Numbered from the stretch's first letter, positions 18,484 through 29,257 are shown. The stretch: 64,000 nucleotides of DNA from an uncultured Sulfitobacter sp. (GCA_905182645.1 CAJJCJ010000009.1:62001-126000); one strand, 5' to 3'. A program made the numbers and translations. Notes: generated by a model not told the origin, from the letters alone.

Positions 18484-21021
18484 TTAACCTAAAATTCTAC
18501 TGACGATTTCGGTCGTGTCGCCGCTTAAATTTGGAGTATATGCGATCCGCTGCAAAGCGTCGCGCATTTGCAATTGCCGCTGCGTGTCAAATTGCGCCCA
18601 AGCATCAAATGCGGTGGCCATACGCGCGGTTGTTTGTGGGTTCACGGGATCAAGTCTGATCAAACAATCAGCCAAGAATGCATAGCCTGATCCGTCTGGT
18701 GCATGGAAGCCTGCGGCATTGCCCGTCAAGCCACCAATCACTGCGCGAAACCGGTTCGGGTTTTTCCAGTCAAACTTGGGATGATCGGTCAGCATTTGCG
18801 CTGTCGCAACTGCGGCGTTAGCGGCCGCGCAGCGAACCTGCAAACCAAACCACTTGTCCATAACCAACCGATCGCTTTTCCACTGGTCATAGAAGGCCGC
18901 ACTTGCATTGGCGCCTTTTCCAACCCGCAATAGGCAAGCCAAAGCTGCCAGCTGTTGCGTCATATTGTTGGCGGCATCAAATTGCGCAGTGGCCTGCGCA
19001 CCGCCGTCAATCCGGCTGATTAAGCCAAGCACAACATTGCCAAGCGCCCGTTTACCCGCGTCCATTGCATTCGGATCATACGGCCCGTCGACAGTCATTT
19101 GCGCATAAATACGCGGCACGATATCCTGTAAATGCTGTGCGATTTGCAACTTGAGCGCCTCGTGTGCGTGATGGATCGCAAGTGGATCAGGCTGACCGCC
19201 TGTTTGTGCGATCGCTTGGGCGGTGTTGGTTTCTGACGGCAATGACACGGCCAGCGCGCGGAAAGCCGGATCAAGAGTGTCATCGCGCAGCACGGCGGCC
19301 AACCCGTCAAGGAACGCAGTATCAGGTGCAGCATCGGTCAAGACCATGTCCAATAATACCTGACGCGCAAGCGCGTGGCCCGCATCCCAGCGGTTAAACG
19401 GATCAGTGTCATGCGCAAGCAAATGCGCCTTATCAGCGGCAGATTGTGCGTGGTGCATAATAACAGGCGCTGAAAAGTCGCGCAGCACCGACAAAACCGC
19501 GCCTTTGGGGATGCCTTCAAAGCGAAAGGTTTCCGCAAGATCGGTCAGGATCAAAGTTTGCGTTGCCAGAACTTCAGTTCCATCTGGGCCAATCAAACCG
19601 ATATCAACCGGAATGACCTGCGGGTCTTTTGGGCTGCCGTCCGGTGTCGGGCGCAAGTCTTGGCACAAAGTGAAGGTATAGGTGTCGCCGTCCCACATTT
19701 CGGTAACGTGCAGATGTGGCGTGCCTGCTTGGCTATACCAGCGGGCAAATTGCGTCAGATCGCGGCCCGTTGTGTCCTCAAACGTCGCGAGCCAGTCTTC
19801 TATTGTGGCTGCTTGCCCGTCGTGTCGGTCAAAGTACAGTGTGCATGCATCGACGTAGGCATCGGCGCCAACAAAGCGCTTTAGCATGCCAATAACCTCG
19901 GCGCCTTTTTCATAAACGGTGGCGGTGTAAAAATTGTTGATCTCGACAAAGCTGGCGGGGCGAACTGGATGGGCCAAGGGGCCGCCGTCTTCGCGAAACT
20001 GATGGGCGCGCATTACAAGCGCGTCGCCGATCCGTTTGACAGCGTGACCGCGCAGATCGCCGGTGAATTGCTGATCGCGAAAAACCGTAAGCCCCTCTTT
20101 TAAGCACAGCTGAAACCAATCGCGGCACGTAATCCGGTTGCCTGTCCAGTTGTGGAAATACTCGTGGGCGATGATCGCCTCAACGCGTTCAAAATCGGCG
20201 TCTGTTGCGGTCTCTGGGGATGCCAAAACACAGCTAGAGTTGAAAATGTTCAAGCCTTTGTTTTCCATTGCGCCCATGTTGAAATCATCGACTGCGACGA
20301 TATTGAAAATGTCCAAGTCATATTCGCGGCCATACACATCTTCGTCCCATGACATTGATGCCTTCAGGGCCTGCATACCAAAGGCGCATTTGTCCTCATC
20401 GCCAGGGCGGACGTAGATATTCAGCGCGACAACGGTGCCAGACATCGTGGTGAAACTGCCCGCATGGGCAATCAGGTCACCTGCAACAAGCGCGAACAAA
20501 TACGCGGGTTTGGGCCAAGGATCGTGCCATGCACCATGGGTCAATGGATTGCCGTTGGACAACAGCACAGGCAGGTCGCAGTTTATCTGCACGGTGAATA
20601 CTGCCATCACATCGGGTCGGTCAGGATAATAGGTGATTTTGCGGAACCCTTCGGCCTCGCACTGGGTGCAGTACATGCCGTTCGACATATAGAGCCCTTC
20701 AAGTGCGGTGTTGCTGTCAGGGGCGATCTCGACGCAAGATTCCCATACGAATGGCGCATTGGGCGCAGAGTAGGTCAGGCCATCTGCGATCAGATCAGGC
20801 TTGACGGACACACCGTCGATCTTGGCCCAGATCAGGTTCAGGTCAACGCCGTGCAGAAAAAACTCCGGGTCGCTGCTATCAGGGTTGGGCCTAAACGTGA
20901 TTTTACTGGTGACGCGGGTGGCATTTGGGGACAAATCAAACGTTAGGTGCACGGTGTCGATCAGATAGGCGGGCGGCGTGTAATCGGTCAAATAAATGGT
21001 CAGCGGGCTGGCATCGTTCAT
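18484..21021 (-). CDS. pepN: Aminopeptidase N (M1 family)
   Basis: An 845-residue zinc aminopeptidase. The substrate-binding motif GAMENKGLNIFN is followed by the zinc site HEYFHNW near residue 286 and its downstream Glu in CLKEGLTVF, the HExxH-x18-E pattern. The remaining C-terminal half is the helical PepN domain ending in NLSGDTTEIVSRILG. It degrades peptides in the cytoplasm. No lesions across 2.5 kb. Confidence 0.94.
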   Translation of the reverse strand: MNDASPLTIYLTDYTPPAYLIDTVHLTFDLSPNATRVTSKITFRPNPDSSDPEFFLHGVDLNLIWAKIDGVSVKPDLIADGLTYSAPNAPFVWESCVEIAPDSNTALEGLYMSNGMYCTQCEAEGFRKITYYPDRPDVMAVFTVQINCDLPVLLSNGNPLTHGAWHDPWPKPAYLFALVAGDLIAHAGSFTTMSGTVVALNIYVRPGDEDKCAFGMQALKASMSWDEDVYGREYDLDIFNIVAVDDFNMGAMENKGLNIFNSSCVLASPETATDADFERVEAIIAHEYFHNWTGNRITCRDWFQLCLKEGLTVFRDQQFTGDLRGHAVKRIGDALVMRAHQFREDGGPLAHPVRPASFVEINNFYTATVYEKGAEVIGMLKRFVGADAYVDACTLYFDRHDGQAATIEDWLATFEDTTGRDLTQFARWYSQAGTPHLHVTEMWDGDTYTFTLCQDLRPTPDGSPKDPQVIPVDIGLIGPDGTEVLATQTLILTDLAETFRFEGIPKGAVLSVLRDFSAPVIMHHAQSAADKAHLLAHDTDPFNRWDAGHALARQVLLDMVLTDAAPDTAFLDGLAAVLRDDTLDPAFRALAVSLPSETNTAQAIAQTGGQPDPLAIHHAHEALKLQIAQHLQDIVPRIYAQMTVDGPYDPNAMDAGKRALGNVVLGLISRIDGGAQATAQFDAANNMTQQLAALACLLRVGKGANASAAFYDQWKSDRLVMDKWFGLQVRCAAANAAVATAQMLTDHPKFDWKNPNRFRAVIGGLTGNAAGFHAPDGSGYAFLADCLIRLDPVNPQTTARMATAFDAWAQFDTQRQLQMRDALQRIAYTPNLSGDTTEIVSRILG

Positions 21022-21179
21022 GGTGCTATCCTGTGAAATCAGTGAACCGTCGTTGGTTTTAGAATTAGTTCATATGGACACGCGTTTAACTTGTCACGAC
21101 CATGCCAATCTTAATTGAAAAGCCTGCTGATCTGCACCGATTTGTGGACGCAGTGTGCCGGAATTACAATTCTGCAATA

Positions 21180-21200
21180 TTGGTAACTTATTATTACCAA
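21180..21200. promoter_or_regulatory. Palindromic operator candidate upstream of glcB
   Basis: TTGGTAA and TTACCAA form a perfect 7-bp inverted repeat with a 7-nt AT-rich spacer, 108 nt before the malate synthase start and outside any gene. The regulator is unknown; the TTGGT/ACCAA ends recall GntR-family boxes, but the spacing is longer than usual. Confidence 0.45.
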
Positions 21201-21308
21201 AGTGGAGTTGCCTATCGGAAACTTTTGGCCTAGCAGAGGTTGTATACAGCGGGATACGCGGCTGAATAAGCCTGCCTGCCCAATTGCCTGTCTGCCAAGG
21301 AGAATAGA

Positions 21309-23450
21309 ATGTCGAAACGTATTGAAAAGCATGGGTTGCAAGTCGACCCGCAATTGGTGGATTTCCTTGAAGGGCAGGCGCTGCCGGGCACTGGGGTTAC
21401 TGCAGATGCGTTCTGGGCAGGTTTTTCTGCGGTCGTGCATGATCTTGGTCCGCGCAATCTTGCGCTGGTTGAAAAACGCGAAACGATCCAAGGTCAGATT
21501 GACGCGTGGCATATTGCCAACCCATCAGCGGATACGACGACATATCAAGCATTCTTGCGCGAGATCGGGTATTTGATCCCTGAAGGTGATGATTTCACGA
21601 TTGAGACCGCGAATGTTGACCCCGAAATTGCCAGCATTGCAGGCCCACAATTGGTGGTGCCAATTACCAATGCACGTTTTGCGCTGAACGCGGCGAACGC
21701 CCGTTGGGGCAGCTTGTATGACGGATTTTATGGCACCGACGCGATGGGCAGCAAGCCGCCATCGGGTGGCTATAACAAAGGGCGGGGCGCACGGGTTGTT
21801 GCGCGCGCGCGCGTCTTCCTTGACGAAGCATTTCCGATTGATGGCACAAGCCACGCCGATGCGCAGCGCTATAGTGTGCGTCAAGGCGTTTTGATGGTCG
21901 ACGATTGCCCGCTTGATAATCCCGAAAAATTTGTTGGTTACAAAGGGCATCCCAAAGCACCGACGTCAATTCTGCTGCGCAACAATGGGTTGCACGTAGA
22001 ACTGGTTTTTGATCGCACTCATTTGATCGGCAGCCGTGACCAGGCTGGCCTTGCTGATGTTGTGATGGAAAGCGCTGTGTCTGCGATCATGGACTGCGAA
22101 GATTCGGTGGCCTGCGTGGATGCGGAGGACAAAGTCGTAGCCTACACCAATTGGCTGGGCTTGATGCGCGGTGATCTTGAAGAAACATTTACCAAAAACG
22201 GTGCTCAGATGACCCGCTCAATGGCGGACGACCGCGATTTTATCAGCCCCGACGGTGGCGTGATGGCGGTCAAAGGTCGCGCGCTGATGTTAGTGCGTAA
22301 TGTTGGGCATTTGATGACCAATCCTGCGATTTTGGACCGAAATGGCGCCGAAATCTTTGAAGGGCTGATGGACGCGGTGGTGACCACGTTGATTGCGATG
22401 CACGATTTGCAGCGTGAGGGCGGCAATTCAGTTAATGGCTCGGTTTATGTTGTGAAACCAAAGATGCACGGCCCCGAAGAAGTTGGCTTTGCAGATGAGA
22501 CGTTCACGATGATTGAGAAAATACTGGGTCTGCCACGCAATACCGTGAAGATCGGAATTATGGATGAAGAACGCCGCACCTCGGTCAACCTGAAAGAGTG
22601 TATTCGCGCCGCTAAAAGCCGTGTTGCGTTTATCAACACAGGATTCCTTGATCGGACTGGTGACGAGATACATACCTCGATGGAGGCGGGTCCGTTTTCG
22701 CGCAAAGACTTTATTAAACGCAAAAGCTGGATCGGCGCATATGAGGATCAAAATGTTGATATCGGCCTTGCCTGCGGTCTGTCTGGCCGCGCGCAGATTG
22801 GTAAGGGCATGTGGGCCATGCCTGATCTGATGTCTGAAATGTTAGAGCAAAAGATCGGTCATCCGAAATCTGGTGCCAACTGTGCGTGGGTCCCAAGCCC
22901 AACTGCGGCGACGTTGCATGCGCTGCACTATCACAAGATTGATGTGTTTGCGGTGCAAGCCAAGCTGAAGGCGGGCGGACGTCGGGCGTATGTGGAAACT
23001 GTGTTGGAAATTCCGCTGGCGACCTACCAGAAATGGACCGAAGCACAAATCACGCGCGAAGTTGAAAACAATGCCCAAGGTATATTGGGATATGTGGTCC
23101 GCTGGATTGATCAGGGTGTGGGCTGTTCCAAGGTGCCAGACATGAACGATGTGGGCCTGATGGAAGATCGGGCAACATGCCGGATTTCAAGCCAAGCGCT
23201 GGCGAACTGGCTGCACCACGGCGTGGTCGCGCAAGCCGATGTTATGGCCGCAATGAAAAAAATGGCTGGTGTTGTTGACCGTCAAAACGAAGGCGACCCG
23301 ACATACCGTCCGATGGCCCCTGCATTCGATGGAATTGCATTTCAGGCTGCGTGTGATCTTGTGTTCAAAGGTCGCGTTCAGCCGTCGGGGTATACTGAGC
23401 CAGTATTGCACCGCCGTCGTCTAGAGCTGAAAGCGCAACGCAACCACTAG
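21309..23450 (+). CDS. glcB: Malate synthase G
   Basis: Condenses glyoxylate with acetyl-CoA to malate, for growth on glycolate or acetate. The 713-residue length is that of the G isoform. Diagnostic stretches are [58 protein letters not shown] and [23 protein letters not shown] lies 3-8 nt upstream of ATG 21309. A GlcG-like gene follows, as in glc operons. No isocitrate lyase is in the window. Confidence 0.95.
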   Translation: MSKRIEKHGLQVDPQLVDFLEGQALPGTGVTADAFWAGFSAVVHDLGPRNLALVEKRETIQGQIDAWHIANPSADTTTYQAFLREIGYLIPEGDDFTIETANVDPEIASIAGPQLVVPITNARFALNAANARWGSLYDGFYGTDAMGSKPPSGGYNKGRGARVVARARVFLDEAFPIDGTSHADAQRYSVRQGVLMVDDCPLDNPEKFVGYKGHPKAPTSILLRNNGLHVELVFDRTHLIGSRDQAGLADVVMESAVSAIMDCEDSVACVDAEDKVVAYTNWLGLMRGDLEETFTKNGAQMTRSMADDRDFISPDGGVMAVKGRALMLVRNVGHLMTNPAILDRNGAEIFEGLMDAVVTTLIAMHDLQREGGNSVNGSVYVVKPKMHGPEEVGFADETFTMIEKILGLPRNTVKIGIMDEERRTSVNLKECIRAAKSRVAFINTGFLDRTGDEIHTSMEAGPFSRKDFIKRKSWIGAYEDQNVDIGLACGLSGRAQIGKGMWAMPDLMSEMLEQKIGHPKSGANCAWVPSPTAATLHALHYHKIDVFAVQAKLKAGGRRAYVETVLEIPLATYQKWTEAQITREVENNAQGILGYVVRWIDQGVGCSKVPDMNDVGLMEDRATCRISSQALANWLHHGVVAQADVMAAMKKMAGVVDRQNEGDPTYRPMAPAFDGIAFQAACDLVFKGRVQPSGYTEPVLHRRRLELKAQRNH

Positions 23451-23475
23451 GAGTTGGGTTAAAACCCATCCTACG
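23448..23475. repeat. Intergenic palindromic repeat, copy 3
   Basis: TGGGTT (23455-23460) and AACCCA (23463-23468) with the shared CATCCTACG right flank. The left arm carries extra bases relative to the other copies. It overlaps the glcB stop codon and ends just before the AAGGAG ribosome site of the next gene. Confidence 0.75.
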
Positions 23476-23488
23476 CAAGGAGAGACAA

Positions 23489-23917
23489 ATGGTAGAAATA
23501 TCAGCCGTTAAGGCACGCATGATCATCCGCAAAACGATGGCCAAAGGTGATGAGATGGGGTTCAAGCCGCTGTCAGTTGTTGTGTTGGACGCGGGAGGCC
23601 ACGTTAAGGCGTTTGAACGTGCCGATGGTGCGGCTCCTGGGCGTTTCGCGATCGCGCATGGTAAGGCTTACGGGTCTGTTATGCTGGGTATGGCGGGTAC
23701 AGCGCAAATGGCGCGCGCCGAACAGCAGGCCTATTTCATGGCGGCCGTGAACGGCGTTTATGGTGGCCAGGTTATCCCTGTTCCAGGCGGAATACTGTTG
23801 CGTGATAAGCGCGGTGGCGTCATGGGCGCTGTCGGCGTGACAGGCGATACATCCGACAATGACGTGATTGCCGCGATGGCTGGTATTGACGCTGCGGGCC
23901 TGACAGGCGAAAGCTAA
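23489..23917 (+). CDS. GlcG/HbpS-like heme-binding family protein (DUF336)
   Basis: A 142-residue protein of the GlcG/HbpS family: LSVVVLDAGGHVKAFERADG, AYGSVMLGM and GGVMGAVGVTGDTSDNDV. E. coli GlcG is encoded in the glc operon with malate synthase; its role is not settled, and some relatives bind heme or cobalamin. The start ATG 23489 has an AAGGAGAG site contributed just after the palindromic repeat. Likely co-transcribed with glcB. Confidence 0.85.
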   Translation: MVEISAVKARMIIRKTMAKGDEMGFKPLSVVVLDAGGHVKAFERADGAAPGRFAIAHGKAYGSVMLGMAGTAQMARAEQQAYFMAAVNGVYGGQVIPVPGGILLRDKRGGVMGAVGVTGDTSDNDVIAAMAGIDAAGLTGES

Positions 23918-24036
23918 TTTGGCCAACACAATGTTAACTCCAGATTTGTAGCTTGAGCGCGAAGTTGTTGTGACTGATGCCCCTTTTCGTCACGGTGCAG
24001 ACACGATACTTAGTGTAAAATTTATTTGGAGTTATC

Positions 24037-24789
24037 ATGTCTCGTCCTGTGATTGGTATTATTGGTAGCAGCTTTCTTATTCACGAAGATTACCATATTT
24101 TCGGGGCTGGAAAGTTGAACACGTCTGCTGTGGCTGAGGCCTGTGACGCAATTCCGATTATTTTGCCAACGGACTCAGCGCTGAGCAGTTTGACCGAGCT
24201 GATGGACCTGTGTGACGGATTTGTATTTACGGGCGCCCGCGCCAACGTACATCCCGAAGAATATGGCGAGCAACCGACGCAAGCGCATGGCGATTTTGAC
24301 CGCGACCGCGACGGATTGGCGTTGCCATTGATCCGTGAATGCGTCGCTGCTGGCCAGCCAATCATCGGAATTTGCCGTGGATTTCAAGAGGTTGCTGTCG
24401 CAATGGGTAGTACACTTTACCCCGAGATCCGTGATCTTGAGGGACGTGATAATCACCGGATGCCACCTGATGGCACGCTGGAAGAGAAATTCGCGCTGCG
24501 CCACGCTGTCACATTTTCTGACGACGGCCCTTTCCGCAAATTGCTCGGTTCCAACGAGGTGATGACCAACACGTTGCACGGGCAGGGCATTAACGTGGCT
24601 GGCCCGCGTATCGTCGTTGACGGCCACGCGCCGGATGGGACGCCGGAAGCAATTTATGTGAAGGATGCAAACGGATTTACCCTTTCGGTTCAATGGCATC
24701 CCGAATGGAATGCGACTGTTGATCCGGTTTCAAAACCACTGTTTGGTGCATTTGGTGCCGCCTGTTCGGCGTGGCGTAATGCGCGTTAA
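24037..24789 (+). CDS. Class I glutamine amidotransferase-like hydrolase (C26, PuuD type)
   Basis: A 250-residue gamma-glutamyl hydrolase-like protein. The nucleophile is the Cys in GICRGFQEVAVAMG, and the catalytic His/Glu are in QWHPEWN. Members hydrolyse gamma-glutamyl-GABA or similar amides. No puu polyamine genes are nearby, so the substrate is not known. Its neighbour downstream is a sugar-isomerase-like cupin in the same orientation, 33 nt away. Confidence 0.83.
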   Translation: MSRPVIGIIGSSFLIHEDYHIFGAGKLNTSAVAEACDAIPIILPTDSALSSLTELMDLCDGFVFTGARANVHPEEYGEQPTQAHGDFDRDRDGLALPLIRECVAAGQPIIGICRGFQEVAVAMGSTLYPEIRDLEGRDNHRMPPDGTLEEKFALRHAVTFSDDGPFRKLLGSNEVMTNTLHGQGINVAGPRIVVDGHAPDGTPEAIYVKDANGFTLSVQWHPEWNATVDPVSKPLFGAFGAACSAWRNAR

Positions 24790-24822
24790 AATGTGACTTA
24801 GATCGTTCATGGAGACCGAAAA

Positions 24823-25506
24823 ATGAAGCGTTCAACAATCAATGAGATCATGGCTGAAGCGGATGAAATGATCCGGTCTTACGGCTTTGTTTTACCGCCA
24901 TTTGCACGCTGGACGCCCACCGAATTCCAGGCGAATGCCGCGCGTGCCAGCGCCATAACCGACGCCGCCTGTGGGTGGGATATCACGGATTATGGTGCGG
25001 GTGATTATGATAAACTGGGCTTGTTTTTGTTCACGTTGCGCAACGGAAGATTGGCTGATCTGCAACGTGGTGGCGGCATGTGTTATGCAGAGAAGCTGTT
25101 GATTTCAAAGCAAGATCAACTTTCTCCGATGCACACACATGTCATCAAGGCAGAGGATATTATCAACCGTGGTGGTGCGACTATGGTGGTCGAACTTTAT
25201 GGGTCTGATACGGATGGTAACTTTGCCGAAGATCGCGGTGGCGCGGTCATGTGTGACGGCATCGCGCGCGAATTTCAGGCAGGTGAAAAGTTAAAGTTTG
25301 CACCCGGTGAAAGCCTGACGCTGATGCCCGGTGATTGGCACGCGTTTTGGGGCGAGGGCGGTGATGTTTTGATCGGTGAAGTCAGCACGGTCAACGATGA
25401 CAACACCGACAACATTTTCCGCGACCCAATTGGTCGTTTTGCGCAGATCGAAGAGGATGTTGCCCCGACCCATTTGCTGGTCAGTGACTACGCAAAATGG
25501 CTGTAA
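24823..25506 (+). CDS. D-lyxose isomerase family cupin
   Basis: A 227-residue protein matching the D-lyxose ketol-isomerase family. Metal-ligand candidates are in SPMHTHVIKAEDIINRGG and the later His in MPGDWHAFWG. The family converts D-lyxose to D-xylulose or D-mannose to D-fructose. GGAGA precedes ATG 24823. Probably in one operon with the amidotransferase-like gene; the pairing has no obvious pathway meaning. Confidence 0.8.
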   Translation: MKRSTINEIMAEADEMIRSYGFVLPPFARWTPTEFQANAARASAITDAACGWDITDYGAGDYDKLGLFLFTLRNGRLADLQRGGGMCYAEKLLISKQDQLSPMHTHVIKAEDIINRGGATMVVELYGSDTDGNFAEDRGGAVMCDGIAREFQAGEKLKFAPGESLTLMPGDWHAFWGEGGDVLIGEVSTVNDDNTDNIFRDPIGRFAQIEEDVAPTHLLVSDYAKWL

Positions 25507-25541
25507 GTTTCATGTAAGTTTTGCATAAGTTTCACATATGA

Positions 25542-25576
25542 CAAAAACGGGCCGCAATCTGCGAGGTGTGCGGCCC
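25542..25576 (-). terminator. Terminator for the Hint gene, possibly bidirectional
   Basis: GGGCCGCA (25549-25556) and TGCGGCCC (25569-25576) form an 8-bp stem with a 12-nt loop. On the minus strand it is followed by GTTTTTGT, a proper U-tract. On the plus strand the tail is only CTATTTGT, so termination of the isomerase transcript would be weaker. Confidence 0.75.
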
Positions 25577-25598
25577 TATTTGTACCTGTTGCCCGTCT

Positions 25599-28110
25599 TT
25601 AGACATGCAGCAAATTTACCTCGTGGCGACGCAGACAGCGCCGCGCAGTTTGGCCGAAACAACCGATGTCGCTGCGCAATTTTGGGAACAGTGCAAACAA
25701 TTCGTGCGTGCGTGGTCGGACACGCCAGATAAGCTGGTCGATCCAGGATGGAAGGATTCTGTTGCGGCACCTTCTGCATAGACCACTTCGTGTTCATCAA
25801 ACATCATATGGATGTATGTGACATATCCACCTGTTTCTTGCGTGACCAAGCGACCGTCGACCAAGTGTTTGGCGGCAACAAAAACTTCGCTTTCGCCGAA
25901 CAGCAGCTCTGCGCGGTAGCCTTGGAACAGCATCCGGTGTTGCGGCGACACGAGCAGATCGCTTTGTTGACCAGTGACGACGCCCGGCCTGATCCGGATC
26001 GGGGCAAACCGGTCCAGTGCTGGCACAGTGCGCGACTGGATCCAGCGGATAGGCTGCAATCCGTGGTCACAGGTCACGACAAAATCACCAATCTTTAGCG
26101 ATGCGATGTCGCGTGCGCCTTTCGGCGTCGCAATGCACGTACCAGGGGTAAAGCACATGATGTTTTCGATCTCGGAGAAGTTCAAGAGCGTCCCATCATC
26201 CATCGAAATGGTCCCCGCGCAGGAGGTATTTCCATCTACGTTCGTGGTGGTCGATGTAATGTTGAGCGTCGACATATCGGCGTCGAACCCAAGGTTCAGC
26301 GTGTCCCCTTCAAGCGTGTCGGGGTCGCCGTCATTAAGCGTTTCGCCACCTGACCCACCGACGATGGTGATGGTTCTGTTTGTTGCTTCGCCCAAGTCCT
26401 GGTACGTGGATGTATCGTCGCCGGTACCGCCGTCGGCGCTGTCGCCTTCAGAGAAGGTGATCGTATCGTCGCCTGCGCCGCCGTAGATAATGTCGTTGCC
26501 TGCCCCACCGGTGATCAGGTCGTTGCCACCGTAGCCATAGATCAGGTCATCGTTGCCAGTTTGGCCGGCCAAGATGGCATCATTTGTATCGACGCGGTCG
26601 CCGTCTGGATCGCCAGTGTAGTTGACGTCGATAACATCGTCGCCAGCGCTGCCTTCGACGGTGCCGTCGCCTGCAGTTGCATCGCGGTAGTCAAAGTCAT
26701 TGACCATTGGGGTCGCTGTTGATCCGTCAGCCCCTGCGTCACTGTCGCTTTCAGCGAGCGTAAAGTTGCCTGATCCGTCCACGCCGGCGTCATTTGCATC
26801 ATAGCCCACAACATCATCGACAACATCCATAATGCGTCACCGTCGGTGTCAGCGGATGCGTCAATCGCTGCTTGGCTAATGCCATGTCCAGCCTCGTCTA
26901 CGTCAGCAATGCCGTCATTGTCGCTGTCTGTATCAAGGTAATCGGCTATTTCGTCGCCATCTATATTGACAGATGTAAGATTAGCCCCTTCGTAGGCGTC
27001 GTCAAGGCCGTCGCCATCTGTATCGATGCCTGTTGGCGCGATATATCCTGCAGTGGTTTGTGCTTCTACGTTGTCTGTGATGCCGTCGTTGTCGCTGTCC
27101 AGATCAAGGTGATCGGCAATGCCGTCGCCATCTGTATCAATGGTGGTCTGGATCGGGGCAACGGTGAAGGTTTCAGTTACGCTTGTGCCGAAGTCGGGGT
27201 TCGTTGCGGATGACAGAACAGTCGTGCCGTCGATGGCAATTGAATAGCCAGCCGGATCGGTTGGGCCGATGAGGCCATCACCGAAGGTGTCAAAAACCGT
27301 GAATGTGTAGTCACCCAGATCGGTGACTGAGACATTTGTGATCTCAACGGCCGTAGAATGTGTGGTGTCGCTCGCGATGAGCGTTCCTGACGCATCGCGC
27401 AGTTCCCAAGAGGTTTCGGTAGAGGAATATTTGTCGCCATCAAATGTGATCGTGATGATGGAGGGCGTTGCTGTACCAAATCCTTCGCCAACGTTCAAAA
27501 TGCCGTCGATGTCGACATCAACGTCATCAGCCACGCCGTCACCGTCGGTGTCTGGTGCCGGAACACTGAAGGTTAAGTCGCTAATACCTGACGCACCAGT
27601 TTGAGTGCCGCCAGACCCAGGCTCGAGCACCAATTCCATTTCGGATATTTGGTAGCTGGATAAGCTGAAATTTACGTCAGAGATGTCGGTGCCTTCTGCC
27701 TCGATTGAGACAGAGCCGTCTGCATTTACATAGACGTTTTCATCAACCATCCCAGACAGGGCGGCAACCACATCTGCTGACGGTATAAGAACACCGTTTT
27801 CGTCATAGATGTAGATGGTCCATTTGTCGTCATAGGTTGCAGCGCCGTCATCACTGATGTGGTTGAAATCGAAGCTTAAGTCTTTGACGTCATTCGAGAA
27901 TTCGTATTGCATTGACACGGGTGCGGTTTGACCGAATGCACCAAATTCCGAGATGTTGTACCCGGTCTGGCTGTCATCCCAAACACCAGCGGTGAACGTG
28001 CCTGTTACAGTCGTGCTCGTGGATGTGGTGCCATCTGTAACAATAGTTGTGCCATCTGCGGCTGTGCCGCCCGCGCCAGTCAGCCATACAGCATTGTCTA
28101 GAATAGCCAT
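25599..28110 (-). pseudogene. RTX / thrombospondin-3 repeat protein with Hint domain, frameshifted twice
   Basis: The N-terminal frame (28110 to about 26831) carries calcium-binding TSP3 repeats such as [19 protein letters not shown]. At about 26831 a missing base shifts to a second frame with RTX nonapeptides (GGNDLITGGAGNDIIYGGAG) and a Hint domain beginning CFTPGTCIATPKGARDI. Near 25703 another missing base moves the true end to a third frame reading ELFALFPKLRSDIGC and stopping at TAA 25599-25601. Intact, it would be a secreted calcium-binding protein of about 835 residues, of the type II Hint kind common in Rhodobacteraceae. No splicing is implied. Two lesions make function unlikely unless they are sequencing errors. 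Confidence 0.8.
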
Positions 28111-28247
28111 GCTGGCACCTCGATCTTCAAATCAAAGTGGGGCAGGGCAGACGTCAAAGGCATTTGGAATGTCGACTGCTTAGCGCTGTCGCTCTTGTTT
28201 GCACCAACAAGTCGGTCATTGGGTGTAAACTGATAACTCTTACGCAT
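28098..28247 (-). CDS. Small 49-residue protein upstream of, and overlapping, the Hint gene
   Basis: An ATG at 28247 with GAGG eight bases upstream opens a 49-codon frame beginning [20 protein letters not shown] and ending [14 protein letters not shown]. Its stop lies 13 nt inside the Hint gene, whose start is in another frame, so translation may be coupled. I do not recognise the sequence. It has no signal peptide or membrane segment. It could be a leader, a cognate small partner of the Hint protein, or chance. Confidence 0.45.
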   Translation of the reverse strand: MRKSYQFTPNDRLVGANKSDSAKQSTFQMPLTSALPHFDLKIEVPAWLF

Positions 28248-28793
28248 TTGTCTTACCTCAATACTACAATTTGGACCGACCCAACTGCAACAACACGCTG
28301 CTGGATCAATTCATCTATCTTTCAGGTAAAGAATTGGAGTGTTTCAAATGTGGAAGCCAAATGTCTTTGATGAGAAGTTGAGGGTAATTTTAAGGAAATT
28401 TGCATGAAATACGGCGCAATTACGGCAAAAACGGTGGCCGAACTTCAATTTACAATCGGTGCGTGTGTTGTGGGATTTTTGATCGCTCCGGGCAGTAAAC
28501 TAACGCATTTCTGAAAGGTAAGCTGCGCGTGTACTGCGCCGTATTGTCGGTCCCAAGGGCCGATACCGTCGGTGGTTTACAATGTCGCCGCGCGCGCCCA
28601 ATTGTGGCGCATTTTCCACAATTACCACACGATACCGAAACGGGATTGTGTCGCTCGGCCGGATATTCTACCTAGGTCAAGGATGACTGTTTCTGAAACG
28701 GGGTGATTTGGTTTGCATAGGGCTGGCCCCCAAGATGCCAGCGGATCAGTGCCTGTTGCTGCCTGTGATAGCTTAACTCGTACCACGATTTTT
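28248..28793. other. Non-coding stretch, no convincing gene
   Basis: About 550 bases between the small ORF and the SRPBCC remnant. It should contain the Hint gene promoter on the minus strand. Short frames near 28620-28890 have no recognisable motifs and overlap the SRPBCC C-terminus in other frames. I see no RNA gene or repeat here. Confidence 0.6.
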
Positions 28794-29257
28794 TCAGGCG
28801 GTAATATAGATCCGGCATTTCGCAAGAAAACACTGTCCCAGCACGTGATCCCATCCGGTGTTGTAGCCGTCATGGCTCGCCATTGCTGTAACGCCATGCG
28901 CGTCGAAGCCTGTGTGTGTCAGGTCAACGCGTGTGCCGGTATCTATGGGGGTGAACATTACAGTGACTTGGGTGGCGGCGTCCGCGTCGCGCCCAACATA
29001 CCAGTTGATGTCGATCCTGTTGCCGGGAGCCCAATGGGTGACGGTGCCCCAAGTCGTGCTGGTCCCATCGCGAAGCTTTTCCGTGATTTTGCCGCCTTTG
29101 CGCGGCTCGATTTTGACGGAGATCGGTGTGTCGTCGTTGGCGGCGGATACCGAGTGGGTCGCGCTGGGCCACCATGTATCCAATTTTGCGGTGAACAGAT
29201 CAAAAGTCTGCGCAGGCGTCAGGAGTACATCAACCGTTTACGAATGTCAGGTGTCAT
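28794..29257 (-). pseudogene. SRPBCC (AHSA1-like) domain protein, frameshifted near its start
   Basis: ATG 29257 opens MTPDIRKRLMYS and stops after 12 codons. Inserting one base near 29222-29224 continues it as LTPAQTFDLFTAKLDTWWPS and then VKIEPRKGGKITEKLRDG, HWAPGNRIDINWYVG and HDGYNTGWDHVLGQCF, a typical SRPBCC/AHSA1 ligand-binding fold of about 155 residues. The start overlaps the ArsR stop by 11 nt, the usual two-gene arrangement in which an ArsR repressor is followed by an AHSA1 protein. Substrate unknown. Confidence 0.75.

Noticed and set aside
26296-27604. Long plus-strand frames across the Hint gene
   Set aside because: They are low-complexity mirrors of Asp/Gly-rich repeats and have no ribosome sites or motifs.
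28622-28897. 91-codon frame overlapping the SRPBCC C-terminus
   Set aside because: It runs in another frame through the recognisable SRPBCC sequence and has no domain of its own.
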